Source: Solidesulfovibrio carbinoliphilus subsp. oakridgensis (GTDB lineage: Bacteria; Desulfobacterota; Desulfovibrionia; Desulfovibrionales; Desulfovibrionaceae). Taken from it: a stretch of 64,000 nucleotides of DNA. Below, in pieces: positions 51,586-60,397 of this stretch. How positions within the stretch are numbered: the stretch's first letter is position 1; every line of letters begins with the position of its first letter. The stretch covers positions 434,001 through 498,000 of the forward strand of contig NZ_CM001368.1 of NCBI RefSeq assembly GCF_000177215.2, read 5' to 3'. Below the pieces are notes generated by a model, which did not search any database, had not been told where the DNA came from, and saw only the letters and a program-made list of their open reading frames with translations. A program made the translations under genes and the position numbers.

Positions 51586-53712
51586 TCAGCCCAGGGCCTT
51601 GACCACAACCACGGTGATGTCGTCGTCCCGGGGGGCGCCGGCCTGGAACCCGGCCACGTCCTGGTGGATCGCGGCCACGATGGCTTCGGCCGTGCCCCGG
51701 GCCGTGGCCCGCAGCACCCGCCGGAACCGCTCCTTGCCGTACATCTCGCCGGCCGGATTTCGGGCTTCCCAGATGCCGTCCGTGCCGATGGCCAGCACCT
51801 GGCCCGGGGCGAGCCCGGAGTGCGACTGCTCCTCGTAGGCATAGTCGGGCAGCACGCCAAGCGGCAGCCCCGGCCCCATGAGTTCCTCGAAGGCGTCGGT
51901 GGCCGGATCGTAGAGCAGGGCCGGGTCGTGGCCGGCCCGGGCCCAGGTCAGCCCGCCGTCGGGAGCCAGGCCGCCGTCGGTGAGGCGCAGGTAGTAAAGG
52001 GTCAGGAAGCGGCCCGATTCCATGGTATCCTGCCACAAAAGTCCATTCGCCAGGGTGAGCAGGGCCGCCGGACCGGGCTCGCCGCCGCGTCCGGCCCGAA
52101 GGAGGGCCCGGCCCGTGGCCATGAAAAGGGCCGCCGCCACGCCGTGGCCCGTGGCGTCGCCGACGACCACGTCGCAGATGCCGCCGCCTTGGGGCGTCAG
52201 GTGCAGGTAGTCGAAATAGTCGCCCCCGGTCTCGTCGCAAAAGCTGGTGGCACCGGCGATGTCCAGGCCGGGCAGGACGGGCGGGGCCTTGGGCAGGAGG
52301 TTTTGCTGCACCTCCATGGCAAGGAGCATGTCCTGCTTGAGGCGCAGCCGTTCGGCCAGCTTGGGGGCCATGTCGTTGAACGTCGCGGCCAGGGTGGCCA
52401 GTTCGTCCCGGCCCGCGACCGGGGCCCGGGCGGCCAGGTCGCCCTGGGCCAGCCGCTCGGCCGCAAGGCACAGGGATGTCACCGGCCGGGTCACGGCCCT
52501 GGCACCGAAATAGGCCATCCCGGCCGCGCCGGCCACGGCGAGGAGTGCGAACGACACCACCACGGTCAGCATCCCCTGGGTGCGCGTGCGGATGGCCGCT
52601 TCGGCCGAAGCGGCCTGGCGGAGCACCGCCTGGCTGGGCACCAGCACGAGCAGGCCGGCCGGCGCGTCCGGAAAGGGCTTGTACACGGCGAAATACCGAT
52701 CCCCTTCCAGGGACAGCTCCATCTGCTCCGGCTGGCCGCCGTCGATGGCGGCGGCCAGCCGGGCCAGGGCGGCCGCATCCGGCGAGGCCAGCCGAACCGG
52801 CGCCAGGGGCGTGTTCCAGCCGCTCGTGGCGGCGAGAAAATCGCGGCTGCCGAGGACCTCCACCCCCGTCCCGGCACCGCCCTCGGTCCTGCCGGACGGA
52901 GGGGCGTTGCGGACGACAAGGGCCCGCACCCCCTCGCCCCAGCGCCGCGACAGGTCGCTTTCCGGCAAAAGGGTCTCGAGGGGCGCGTCGATGCCGGCCA
53001 CGCCGAGGAGCTTTCCGTCCGGCCCCGGAATGGGCGCGGCCACCGTGGCCGTCAGCCGGCCGGTGGACGCGTCGCGCAGGATGGTCCAGGCCGCGTCGCC
53101 CCGGTGGAGCGCCGCCTGGTACCAGGGCCGCTCCCGGGGATCGTAGCCGGCCGGCATGCGGCCATGGCCGGGAAAGGTGCAAAGGAGTCCGCTCGGCAGG
53201 GCCACGTAGGCCCAGAGCATGTTCCCGGCCAGCTTGGCCTGGAGGGTGGCGAGGGTCGGCAGGAGGCGGGTCAGGCGGCGGGCGTCGTCCGTGGGCCAGA
53301 TTCCGGCGCTACCGGCCGGCCGGCTGAAGGACGGGGCGTCGGCCGTGGCCGGGACGCCGAGGCCGGCGAGCGGGGTCAGCCCGGCGGGCAGGCCGCGGGC
53401 CGCGTCAAAGGCGTCGCTCGAAAAGACGGTGGCGCCGTCCGGCGCAGGAGCGGCCAGGACCCGGCCGGCTTCCTGGGCCAGGAAAGCCAGGGACAGTTCG
53501 AGCATCTGCCGGTTGTCGTTTACGTCCTCGCCAATGAGCTCCACCATGAGGGCCAGCTCCTGTGCGGCCGCGTGCCGCGAGGAATCGGCGGCCGTGCCCG
53601 CCAGTTCCTCGCCGAGGAGCCGCCCCTGGCGCAGGGCGTAGTAGCTGACGGCCACCAGCGGCGGCAGCACCAGGGCCAGGAGAAAGAGGAGCAGTTTGGT
53701 GCGAATGCGCAT
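51586..53712 (-). CDS. SpoIIE-type PP2C phosphatase with extracellular sensor and HAMP
   Basis: The 708-residue protein starts at ATG 53712 (GAGGACC upstream); the ORF extends another 490 codons antisense to ribosomal genes, which is spurious. The order is a membrane helix (residues 6-26), a Cache-like extracytoplasmic domain (about 30-345, DPRERPWYQAAL), a second membrane helix (about 390-410), HAMP, and a PP2C/SpoIIE domain with metal-binding Asp in CDVVVGDATGHG, IGTDGIWEA and DDDITVVVVK. It should remove phosphate from STAS proteins. Two STAS genes lie at 36961 and 46077. Confidence 0.92.
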   Translation of the reverse strand: MRIRTKLLLFLLALVLPPLVAVSYYALRQGRLLGEELAGTAADSSRHAAAQELALMVELIGEDVNDNRQMLELSLAFLAQEAGRVLAAPAPDGATVFSSDAFDAARGLPAGLTPLAGLGVPATADAPSFSRPAGSAGIWPTDDARRLTRLLPTLATLQAKLAGNMLWAYVALPSGLLCTFPGHGRMPAGYDPRERPWYQAALHRGDAAWTILRDASTGRLTATVAAPIPGPDGKLLGVAGIDAPLETLLPESDLSRRWGEGVRALVVRNAPPSGRTEGGAGTGVEVLGSRDFLAATSGWNTPLAPVRLASPDAAALARLAAAIDGGQPEQMELSLEGDRYFAVYKPFPDAPAGLLVLVPSQAVLRQAASAEAAIRTRTQGMLTVVVSFALLAVAGAAGMAYFGARAVTRPVTSLCLAAERLAQGDLAARAPVAGRDELATLAATFNDMAPKLAERLRLKQDMLLAMEVQQNLLPKAPPVLPGLDIAGATSFCDETGGDYFDYLHLTPQGGGICDVVVGDATGHGVAAALFMATGRALLRAGRGGEPGPAALLTLANGLLWQDTMESGRFLTLYYLRLTDGGLAPDGGLTWARAGHDPALLYDPATDAFEELMGPGLPLGVLPDYAYEEQSHSGLAPGQVLAIGTDGIWEARNPAGEMYGKERFRRVLRATARGTAEAIVAAIHQDVAGFQAGAPRDDDITVVVVKALG

Positions 53713-53814
53713 GGGGTCCTCGGGCTCGGGGCCAGGGCCGCCAAAGCCGTTTTTTTCCGGTAGGCTATTGTGTATGCCGGCGGCGGCGCCTTTGGCAAGA
53801 AGCGGCCGCCGCTC

Positions 53815-53843
53815 TTGACAAGAACGGGGAGGGGAGGTAATTG
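53815..53843 (+). promoter_or_regulatory. Candidate promoter of the rpsF operon
   Basis: A perfect -35 TTGACA (53815-53820) is followed by a 17-base GC-rich spacer and the weak -10 TAATTG (53838-53843). The rpsF start is 70 bases downstream. Confidence 0.5.
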
Positions 53844-53857
53844 CCCGCTCTTGCCTT

Positions 53858-53892
53858 GCTCTTTCCGATGGGTTTTGCCCGGGAGAAAGGGC
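53858..53892 (+). promoter_or_regulatory. Candidate S6:S18 autoregulatory leader
   Basis: A 7-bp stem (GCTCTTT 53858-53864 with AAAGGGC 53886-53892) encloses an internal loop with CCG at 53865-53867 and an apical GGG/CCC stem with a TTTT loop. A CCG in an internal loop is the feature recognised by the S6:S18 complex in known leaders. It lies between the promoter and the rpsF ribosome site. Confidence 0.5.
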
Positions 53893-53913
53893 CATGGACC
53901 AGAAGGAGGAACC

Positions 53914-54222
53914 ATGCGGAAGTACGAAGCCTTGCTGTTGCTCTCTCCGGAGTTGGCAACCGACAATCGGCAGGAGATCATCGAGAACCTGAAAGGTGTT
54001 CTCGAGCGTCAAAGCGCCACCATTCTGCTCGTCGACGAGTGGGGGATGCGCGATCTTGCCTACCCCGTCCAGAAAAAGTCCCGCGGCCACTTCACCCGCT
54101 TTGAATTCGCGGCTCCGGCCACGGCCATCGCGGAATTCGAACGTATCGTGCGCATCACCGACGGCATCATGAAGTTCATCACCGTCAAGCTCGCCGACAA
54201 GTTCGTGCCAGAGGGAGCGTAA
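53914..54222 (+). CDS. rpsF: 30S ribosomal protein S6
   Basis: The 102-residue product starts MRKYEALLLLSPEL after AAGGAGG; in-frame sequence from 53770 is untranslated leader. It has typical S6 length and motifs (DEWGMRDLAYPVQKKSRGHF). It binds S18 and helps form the platform of the small subunit. First gene of the S6-S18-L9-DnaB operon. Confidence 0.98.
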   Translation: MRKYEALLLLSPELATDNRQEIIENLKGVLERQSATILLVDEWGMRDLAYPVQKKSRGHFTRFEFAAPATAIAEFERIVRITDGIMKFITVKLADKFVPEGA

Positions 54223-54225
54223 GTC

Positions 54226-54483
54226 ATGGCCTTTAAGAAGAAATTCACCCCCAAGAAGAAATTCTGCCGCTTCTGCGCCAACAAGAACCTGCCCGTCGAC
54301 TACAAGCGCCCTGACATCCTCAAGGATTTCGTCACGGATCGCGGCAAGATCATCGCCCGGCGCATCACCGGCACCTGCGCCAAGTGCCAGCGCAAGCTGA
54401 CCTTGGAAATCAAGCGGGCCCGCCAGATGGCCATGCTGTACTATACGGCCACCCACAGCGCCGATCTTCTGAAGAAAATGTAA
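54226..54483 (+). CDS. rpsR: 30S ribosomal protein S18
   Basis: The 85-residue protein is rich in basic residues with a Cys-bearing N terminus ([11 protein letters not shown]) and motif [20 protein letters not shown]. The four Cys are in the zinc-ribbon-like arrangement of Cys-containing (C+) ribosomal proteins. It follows rpsF by three bases, as expected for partners in the ribosome. Confidence 0.98.
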   Translation: MAFKKKFTPKKKFCRFCANKNLPVDYKRPDILKDFVTDRGKIIARRITGTCAKCQRKLTLEIKRARQMAMLYYTATHSADLLKKM

Positions 54484-54495
54484 GGTAGGGACGCC

Positions 54496-55029
54496 ATGGA
54501 ACTTATTTTGCGCGCGGACGTGGAAAACCTGGGCCGCCTCGGCGACAAGGTCGCCGTCAAGCCGGGCTACGGCCGCAATTATCTGATTCCCCAGGGCTTG
54601 GCCATGCTGGCCTCTGACGCCAACCTGCGCCGTTTTGAAAACGAGCGCAAAAAACTGCAGGCCAAGCGCGACGCCCTGGCCTCCGCCGCCCAGTCCCTGG
54701 CCGACAGGCTGGCCGCCGCCGAGATCGTCATCGAGGTCCGCGTGGGCGAGGGCGACAAGCTCTACGGCTCCGTCACCTCCGGCATCATCGCCGACCGGCT
54801 GGCCGAGAAGGGCATCGAGATCGACCGCAAGAAGATCGTCCTCGACGAGCCCATCCGGTCCCTTGGCGTGTACGAGGTCCCGGTGAAACTCCTGCCCGAA
54901 CTGCGCGGCCTGGTCCGGGTGACCGTGAAACGCCAGGGCGGTGCCGAGGAAGAACCCGTTCTCGCCCCGGCGGGAGCCCCTGTGACCGAGGCCGAAGCCA
55001 GTGGACAGCCCGAGGAAGAAACCGCGTAA
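54496..55029 (+). CDS. rplI: 50S ribosomal protein L9
   Basis: The 177-residue product starts MELILRADVENLGRLGDKV and has the rigid central helix (about residues 42-75) joining two RNA-binding domains. The C-terminal domain (LYGSVTSGIIADRL) is followed by a 25-residue acidic, Ala-rich extension not usual in L9 of about 148 residues. Its last 29 bases overlap the dnaB coding region. Confidence 0.97.
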   Translation: MELILRADVENLGRLGDKVAVKPGYGRNYLIPQGLAMLASDANLRRFENERKKLQAKRDALASAAQSLADRLAAAEIVIEVRVGEGDKLYGSVTSGIIADRLAEKGIEIDRKKIVLDEPIRSLGVYEVPVKLLPELRGLVRVTVKRQGGAEEEPVLAPAGAPVTEAEASGQPEEETA

Positions 55030-56458
55030 CGCCAAGTCTTCTGGTCCGGCCGGAAGCGGTACCACGCTGACCGGGCAGGACCTGGAGCGGGTCTCTTCAG
55101 ACGTCCTTAGAAAAGTCCCCCCCCAGAACCTCGAAGCCGAGCAAGCGGTTCTGGGGGGGATTTTACTCAAGAATTCCGTCCTTTTCAATCTCGTCGATCT
55201 GGTCGGGGAAGACGATTTCTACTCTCCGGCCCACCGCCTCGTCTTTCAGGCCATCCTCGAGCTGTCGCGCAAAAACGCCCCCATCGACCTCGTGTCCCTG
55301 GCCGAGGCCCTGCGCACGGCCGGACGCCTGGAAGAAGTCGGCGGCCCGGCCTATCTGGCCGAGCTGACCTCCTCTACGGTCTCGGCGGCCAACGCCCTGC
55401 ACCACGCCGGCATCGTCCGGGAAAAGGCGGTGCAGCGAAAGCTCATCAGCGCGGCCGTGGACATCATCACCAAGTGCTACGAAGGCGGCCAGGAGACGGA
55501 AAACCTGCTCGACGAATCCGAGCAGGCCATCTTCGCCATCGCCGACTCGCGCACCACCAAGGGCCTGCATTCGTCCAAGGACCTCGTGACCCGCGTTTTC
55601 GAGCAGATCGAGAAACGCATGGAAAACAAGGAACTGGTCACCGGCGTCCCCACCGGCTACTACCAGTTCGACGAATACACCGCCGGGCTCCAGCCCTCGG
55701 ACCTCATCATCATCGCCGGCCGGCCCTCCATGGGCAAGACCGCCTTTGCCATGAACGTGGCCATGCGCGGCTCGGCCATGCACGGCGCGCCCACCGCTAT
55801 TTTTTCGCTCGAAATGTCCATGGAGCAGATCATGCAGCGCATGCTCTGCTGCTGGGGCAAGGTCGACCTGTCCAAGCTCCGTCGTGGGCGGCTCGACGAC
55901 GAGGACTGGTCGCGGCTTTACGACGCCGCCAACCACCTTTCCGCCGCGCCCATTTTTATCGACGACACCCCGGCCATCACCACCATGGACCTGCGCGCCC
56001 GGTGCCGGCGCCTCAAGGCCGAGCACGGCCTCGGCCTCATCGTGGTCGACTACTTGCAACTCATGCGGGCCTCGCGCCGCATCGAATCGCGCGAACAGGA
56101 AATTTCCGAGATCTCCCGAAGCCTCAAAGCCCTGGCCAAGGAACTGCATGTGCCGGTCATCGCCCTCTCCCAGCTCAACCGCAAGGTCGAGGAGCGGGCC
56201 GACAAGCGCCCCATGATGTCCGACCTGCGCGAATCCGGGGCCATTGAGCAGGACGCCGACGTCATCATTTTCCTCTACCGGGCCGCGGCCTACAAGAAAA
56301 AAGAGGAACTGACCCCGGAAGACAACGTGGCCGAGGTCATCATCGGCAAGCAGCGTAACGGCCCGACCGGCATGGTCCGGCTGACGTTTCTCAAGGAATC
56401 GACCTCCTTCGAGAATCTTTCCGACATCCCGCCCCCGTCCGAACTGAGCATGGGCTGA
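55001..56458 (+). CDS. dnaB: Replicative DNA helicase
   Basis: The 485-residue helicase has the N-terminal primase-interaction domain (NLEAEQAVLGGILL), the linker, and a RecA-type motor with Walker A GRPSMGKT, Walker B IVVDYLQLM, the DnaB motif EISRSLKALAKEL and SGAIEQDADVIIFL. It unwinds DNA at the fork. The GTG at 55001 is the only in-frame start before the conserved region and overlaps rplI by 29 bases, with GAGG upstream, so translation is probably coupled. Confidence 0.96.
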   Translation: MDSPRKKPRNAKSSGPAGSGTTLTGQDLERVSSDVLRKVPPQNLEAEQAVLGGILLKNSVLFNLVDLVGEDDFYSPAHRLVFQAILELSRKNAPIDLVSLAEALRTAGRLEEVGGPAYLAELTSSTVSAANALHHAGIVREKAVQRKLISAAVDIITKCYEGGQETENLLDESEQAIFAIADSRTTKGLHSSKDLVTRVFEQIEKRMENKELVTGVPTGYYQFDEYTAGLQPSDLIIIAGRPSMGKTAFAMNVAMRGSAMHGAPTAIFSLEMSMEQIMQRMLCCWGKVDLSKLRRGRLDDEDWSRLYDAANHLSAAPIFIDDTPAITTMDLRARCRRLKAEHGLGLIVVDYLQLMRASRRIESREQEISEISRSLKALAKELHVPVIALSQLNRKVEERADKRPMMSDLRESGAIEQDADVIIFLYRAAAYKKKEELTPEDNVAEVIIGKQRNGPTGMVRLTFLKESTSFENLSDIPPPSELSMG

Positions 56459-56607
56459 TTTCCGGCCGTTTCCGGCCAAAAGCCCCCGTTTGCCCCCTCC
56501 GTCCGACTTGATGAACGCCCCAGGCAGGGGTATAGCCAGCCCACCGGATCGGCCGGGGCTTTGCCGGGACGCTGCCCCGGACCCCGCCAGGGCGTTGCCC
56601 TGGACCC

Positions 56608-56640
56608 GCCGGGGGGAATGATTCCCCCGGCCCCCCCGGC
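56608..56640. repeat. Dispersed GC palindrome, copy 1
   Basis: GCCGGGGGGAATGATTCCCC and the following GGCCCCCCCGGC form a palindrome centred on AATGATT. A second near-identical copy is at 62569-62601, also between genes. Confidence 0.8.
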
Positions 56641-56848
56641 TGTGGGGCCCGCCAGGGGTGACGGACGCCCGGGTGTCCTCGGCGTACCCGGGCAGGATCG
56701 GCTTCGGGCCGATGCATTCGCCTGCGGACGAAAGAACGTGTTTTGCCGGAGCCGTTCCGGCCTGGACCGGCACCCAGGCCCGTATTGCTCTCACACTCGG
56801 GTTGCCGAACACTGCGGCCCGCTGAAAGTTTTTCGGGGAAGGAGGGGT

Positions 56849-56894
56849 GTGGGGAGGGAACCCCCTTTTTTCAAAAAGGGGGTTCCCTCCCCAC
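56849..56894. terminator. 22-bp perfect hairpin upstream of the CoA ligase gene
   Basis: A perfect 22-bp stem (56849-56870 with 56873-56894) with a 2-base loop includes CCCCCTTTTT / AAAAAGGGGG at its tip. It ends 18 bases before the next start codon. It could be a terminator for upstream transcription or a repeat-derived element; if transcribed it would sit in the 5' leader of the next gene. Confidence 0.65.
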
Positions 56895-56912
56895 ATTCCG
56901 AAAGGAGCGAGC

Positions 56913-58211
56913 GTGTACTACGACGAGGCGGAGAAGCTCTCCCGGCTGGAGATCGAGCGGCTGCAACTGATGCGGCTGCAAAGGACGCTCAGGCAGGCGG
57001 CGAAATCGCCCTTTTACGGGGCGCTTTTCCGCGAGCGCGGCGTTGACCCCGAAAAGGTCACGAGCCTCGCCGACGTCCGCCGGCTGCCTTTCACCACCAA
57101 GCAGGACCTGCGCGACAGCTATCCGGACAGGCTGCTCGCCATGCCGCAAAGCGAGATGGTCCGCATGCACGTCTCCTCCGGCACCACCGGCACGCCGACC
57201 GTCATCTACCACACCAAGAGAGACCTGGACTGGTGGGCCTCGCTCATGGCCCGTTGCATGCACATGGTGGGCCTGCGAAAGACCGACGTCTTCCAGAACA
57301 TGTCCGGGTACGGTCTTTTCACCGGCGGCCTTGGCATCCACTGCGGCGCGGAAAAGCTCGGCTGCCTGACCATTCCGGCCGGGGCGGGCAACAGCCAGCG
57401 CCAGATAAAGCTCCTCATGGATTTCAAGGTCACGGGCATCCACATCATCCCGTCTTATGCCCTGCACCTGTCCACGGTCTTTGCCGGACTCGGCATCGAC
57501 CCGAGGACGCTGCCCCTTCGCATCGCCCTGGTCGGGGCCGAGCCCTACACCGAGGAGGCCCGTCGCCGCCTGGAAGCGATGTACGACATGAAGGTCTACA
57601 ATTCCTACGGCCTGTCCGAGATGAACGGCCCGGGCGTGGCCTTCGAGTGCCAGGAACAGCACGGCATGCACGTCTGGGAAGACGCCTACCTGGCCGAGAT
57701 CGTGGATCCGCAGACCGGCGAGCCTTTGCCTGACGGCGAGCTCGGGGAACTGGTCATGACCAGCCTCGGCCGCGAGGGCATGCCGATCATCCGCTACCGG
57801 ACCCGGGACCTGACCCGGTTTCTGACCGGCCAGTGCCCGTGCGGCCGGGTCCACCGCCGCATCGACCGGCTGCAGGGCCGCTGCGACGACATGATGATCG
57901 TCAAGGGCGTGAACATCTTTCCCATGCAGATCGAGCGCATTCTCATGTCCATGCCCGAGGTCGGCCAGGACTATCTGATCATCCTGGAGCGCGACGGCTA
58001 CATCGACAACATCCGCATCAAGGTGGAGATCCGCGAGGAATACTTCGTGGAAGACATGCGGACGCTGGCTGTTTTGCAAAAGCGCATTGCCTCCAGGCTG
58101 CGCGATGAGATATTGGTGACGCCCCGGGTGGAGCTGGTGGAGCACAATTCCCTGCCCAAGTCCGACGGCAAGGCCGCCCGGGTGTGCGACAGGCGGGGGG
58201 AGGGGGCCTAG
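56913..58211 (+). CDS. paaK: Phenylacetate-CoA ligase family protein
   Basis: The 432-residue AMP-forming ligase starts at GTG 56913 after AAAGGAG; upstream in-frame sequence is part of the hairpin. It has the phosphate loop VSSGTTGTPTVIYH, the NSYGLSEMNGPG adenine motif, IRYRTRDLTRF and the late Lys motif in SLPKSDGKAAR. It makes an aryl-CoA (phenylacetyl-CoA in characterised relatives). In sulfate reducers paralogues often lie beside indolepyruvate oxidoreductase genes; none is here, so the substrate is not fixed. Confidence 0.92.
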   Translation: MYYDEAEKLSRLEIERLQLMRLQRTLRQAAKSPFYGALFRERGVDPEKVTSLADVRRLPFTTKQDLRDSYPDRLLAMPQSEMVRMHVSSGTTGTPTVIYHTKRDLDWWASLMARCMHMVGLRKTDVFQNMSGYGLFTGGLGIHCGAEKLGCLTIPAGAGNSQRQIKLLMDFKVTGIHIIPSYALHLSTVFAGLGIDPRTLPLRIALVGAEPYTEEARRRLEAMYDMKVYNSYGLSEMNGPGVAFECQEQHGMHVWEDAYLAEIVDPQTGEPLPDGELGELVMTSLGREGMPIIRYRTRDLTRFLTGQCPCGRVHRRIDRLQGRCDDMMIVKGVNIFPMQIERILMSMPEVGQDYLIILERDGYIDNIRIKVEIREEYFVEDMRTLAVLQKRIASRLRDEILVTPRVELVEHNSLPKSDGKAARVCDRRGEGA

Positions 58212-58270
58212 GCCCGTCTCCGCCCGGGACCCCGGCCGCAAAGCGTGACCCGGGGCAGAGGAATACGAAC

Positions 58271-58777
58271 ATGCTCACGCTCTACGTCAGTCTTTTTTTG
58301 CTTCTCCTGCTCGCCTGCCTGGGGCTCAACATTTTCGGCCTGCCCGGCAACTGGCTGCTCGTCGGCCTGCTTGTCCTGTGGGATGTTCTCCAGCCGGAGC
58401 CCCATTTCGGGTTCGGCTTCTACGCCCTGGTGGTCGGGGTGGGTCTGGCCGGCGAGGCGGCCGAGCTTTTTGCCCAGCTTTTCGGGGGCAGGCGCTACGG
58501 AGCCACGGGCAAGGGCAACCTGGGCGGATTTCTCGGCGCGTTCGCCGGGGCGCTTTTGGGCGCGCCTTTTTTCCTGGGCCTTGGCGCGCTTTTCGGAGCC
58601 GTTGCCGGGGCCTTTGTCGGCTGCTATGTGTTTGAGCGCGCCCATGGGCGCACGGACCCCGAGGCCCGTCGGGCGGCCATGGGGGCCATGTACGGCAAGG
58701 TCTTCGGGATCACGGCCAAGGTGGCCTGCGGCGTCGTCATGTGGACGGCGGCCGCAAGACAGCTCTGGCCCGCCTAA
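58271..58777 (+). CDS. DUF456 family membrane protein
   Basis: The 168-residue protein starts at ATG 58271 (AGAGGAA upstream) and has four or five hydrophobic helices. It shows the DUF456 motif LNIFGLPGNWLLVG at residues 17-30 and a glycine-rich segment GKGNLGGFLGAFAGALLGAPFFLGLG. The function of the family is unknown. It lies between the CoA ligase and threonine synthase genes on the same strand, 12 bases before thrC. Confidence 0.9.
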   Translation: MLTLYVSLFLLLLLACLGLNIFGLPGNWLLVGLLVLWDVLQPEPHFGFGFYALVVGVGLAGEAAELFAQLFGGRRYGATGKGNLGGFLGAFAGALLGAPFFLGLGALFGAVAGAFVGCYVFERAHGRTDPEARRAAMGAMYGKVFGITAKVACGVVMWTAAARQLWPA

Positions 58778-58789
58778 CAAGGGAGCGGC

Positions 58790-60241
58790 ATGATCACGGT
58801 CAGCGATTTCCCCACCTATCGGGGCACGATGGAATATGTCTGCCTGGGCTGCCAGGCCCGGTTCGACATCCGCGAACTCTACTACACCTGTCCGCACTGC
58901 GGGGGCGTCTTCATCCTCGAGGACACGTCCTTCGACAGTCTCCTCGAATACCCGGCCAGCTACTGGCAGTCGCTGTTCGACAAGCGCGCGGCCACCCGGG
59001 TCACGGCGTTGCGCGGGGTGCTGCGGTTTTACGAGCTGATGGCCCCGGTGGTGGACGAGGAGGACATCGTCTACCTGGGCGAGGGCCACACGCCGCTCGT
59101 CGCCGCCAACGAGGCCCTCTCCGGCATCGTCGGCGCGCCCTTTTACTACAAAAACGACGGGCAGAACCCGAGCGCGTCCTTCAAGGACCGGGGCATGGCC
59201 TGCGCCTTCAGCTATTTGAAGCACCTGGTCCGGGTGAACGATTGGGATTCGGTTCTGACCGTGTGCGCCTCCACCGGCGACACCTCGGCCGCGGCCGCGC
59301 TCTACGCCGCCTATGTGGGCGGGCCGATCAAGTCCGTGGTCATCCTGCCCAAGGGCAAGGTCACGCCCCAGCAGCTGGCCCAGCCGCTCGGCAGCGGGGC
59401 CACCGTCATCGAGGTGCCGGGGGTCTTTGACGACTGTATGAAGGTGGTCGAGCACCTGGCCGACAACTTCCGGGTGGCGCTTTTAAATTCCAAAAACGCC
59501 TGGCGCATCCTCGGCCAGGAGTCCTACGCCTTCGAGGTGGCCCAGTGGTTTGGCTGGGACACCTACCGCAAGTGCGTGTTCGTGCCCATCGGCAACGCGG
59601 GCAACGTGACGGCCATCATGAGCGGTTTTCTGAAGCTCCAAAAGCTCGGCGTCATTCGCTCCCTGCCCCGCATCTTCGGCGTCCAGTCCCACCACGCCGA
59701 CCCGGTCTACCAGTATTACGACGAGGCCGATCCGGCCAAGCGCCGCTTCGAGCCGGTGCCGGTCACCCCGTCCGTGGCCCAGGCGGCCATGATCGGAAAT
59801 CCGGTCTCCTTTCCGCGCGTGGCCCACTACGCCAGGGAGTACGAGAAGATCGGCGGCCCGGGCAGCTTCCAGGTGGTCCAGGTGACCGAGCAGGCCATCA
59901 TCGAGGGGATGCTCTTGGCCAACCGCCACGGGCATATCAGCTGCACCCAGGGTGGCGAATGCCTGGCCGGGCTCCTCAAAGCCCGGGAGTTGGGGCTCGT
60001 CGAGCCGTCGGAGGTTTCGATCCTCGACGCCACGGCCCACCACCTCAAATTCATCGGCTTCCAGGAGATGTATTTCGAAAACTCCTTCCCGGCCGCCTAC
60101 GGCATCACCCCGGATGCGAAATACGTCAACCGGCCGCGCTCCATCATGACCGACGCGGACAAGGCCGCCCTCTCGCCCGAGGACTATACGGCCAAGGCTT
60201 CGGCCGCCATCGTGGAGGCCCTGGGGCTGGCCCGCAAGTAA
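58790..60241 (+). CDS. thrC: Threonine synthase
   Basis: The 483-residue PLP enzyme converts O-phosphohomoserine to threonine. An N-terminal zinc-ribbon-like motif (Cys18, 21, 34, 37) precedes the catalytic fold. Lys132 in NPSASFKDRGM binds PLP, with STGDTSAAA and PIGNAGNVTAIMSGF as phosphate and substrate loops. It follows DUF456 by 12 bases with GGGAG and ends in a strong terminator, so the last gene of the transcript. Confidence 0.95.
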   Translation: MITVSDFPTYRGTMEYVCLGCQARFDIRELYYTCPHCGGVFILEDTSFDSLLEYPASYWQSLFDKRAATRVTALRGVLRFYELMAPVVDEEDIVYLGEGHTPLVAANEALSGIVGAPFYYKNDGQNPSASFKDRGMACAFSYLKHLVRVNDWDSVLTVCASTGDTSAAAALYAAYVGGPIKSVVILPKGKVTPQQLAQPLGSGATVIEVPGVFDDCMKVVEHLADNFRVALLNSKNAWRILGQESYAFEVAQWFGWDTYRKCVFVPIGNAGNVTAIMSGFLKLQKLGVIRSLPRIFGVQSHHADPVYQYYDEADPAKRRFEPVPVTPSVAQAAMIGNPVSFPRVAHYAREYEKIGGPGSFQVVQVTEQAIIEGMLLANRHGHISCTQGGECLAGLLKARELGLVEPSEVSILDATAHHLKFIGFQEMYFENSFPAAYGITPDAKYVNRPRSIMTDADKAALSPEDYTAKASAAIVEALGLARK

Positions 60242-60288
60242 GAAGGGCGGGGCAGCCGGCAGCGGCCTGCCCACACGCCGCAAGTAGA

Positions 60289-60328
60289 ACGCCGGCCCGG
60301 AGATGCGTCTCCGGGCCGGCGTGTTTTT
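60289..60328 (+). terminator. Intrinsic terminator of thrC
   Basis: A perfect 15-bp stem ACGCCGGCCCGGAGA (60289-60303 with 60308-60322) with a 4-base loop is followed by GTTTTT, 48 bases past the stop. Confidence 0.9.
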
Positions 60329-60397
60329 GCGGCCGGCAAGTGGCGGGCTTGCGGCCGATCCGGGCCGGGAGGGGGGCGTCTCCCGGCGAGGGCGCGG

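Larger units (their letters stand above)
56459..56912. other. Intergenic region with repeats and hairpins
   Basis: These 454 bases have no supported gene. They hold tandem GC hairpin-prone units (such as GCTGCCCCGGAC and GTTGCCCTGGAC near 56571-56605), a palindromic dispersed repeat at 56608-56640 and a long hairpin at 56849-56894. Confidence 0.7.

Noticed and set aside
53713-55188. N-terminal extension of the SpoIIE-type gene by about 490 codons
   Set aside because: The extension is antisense to rpsF, rpsR, rplI and dnaB; the signal-anchor start at 53712 has a ribosome site.
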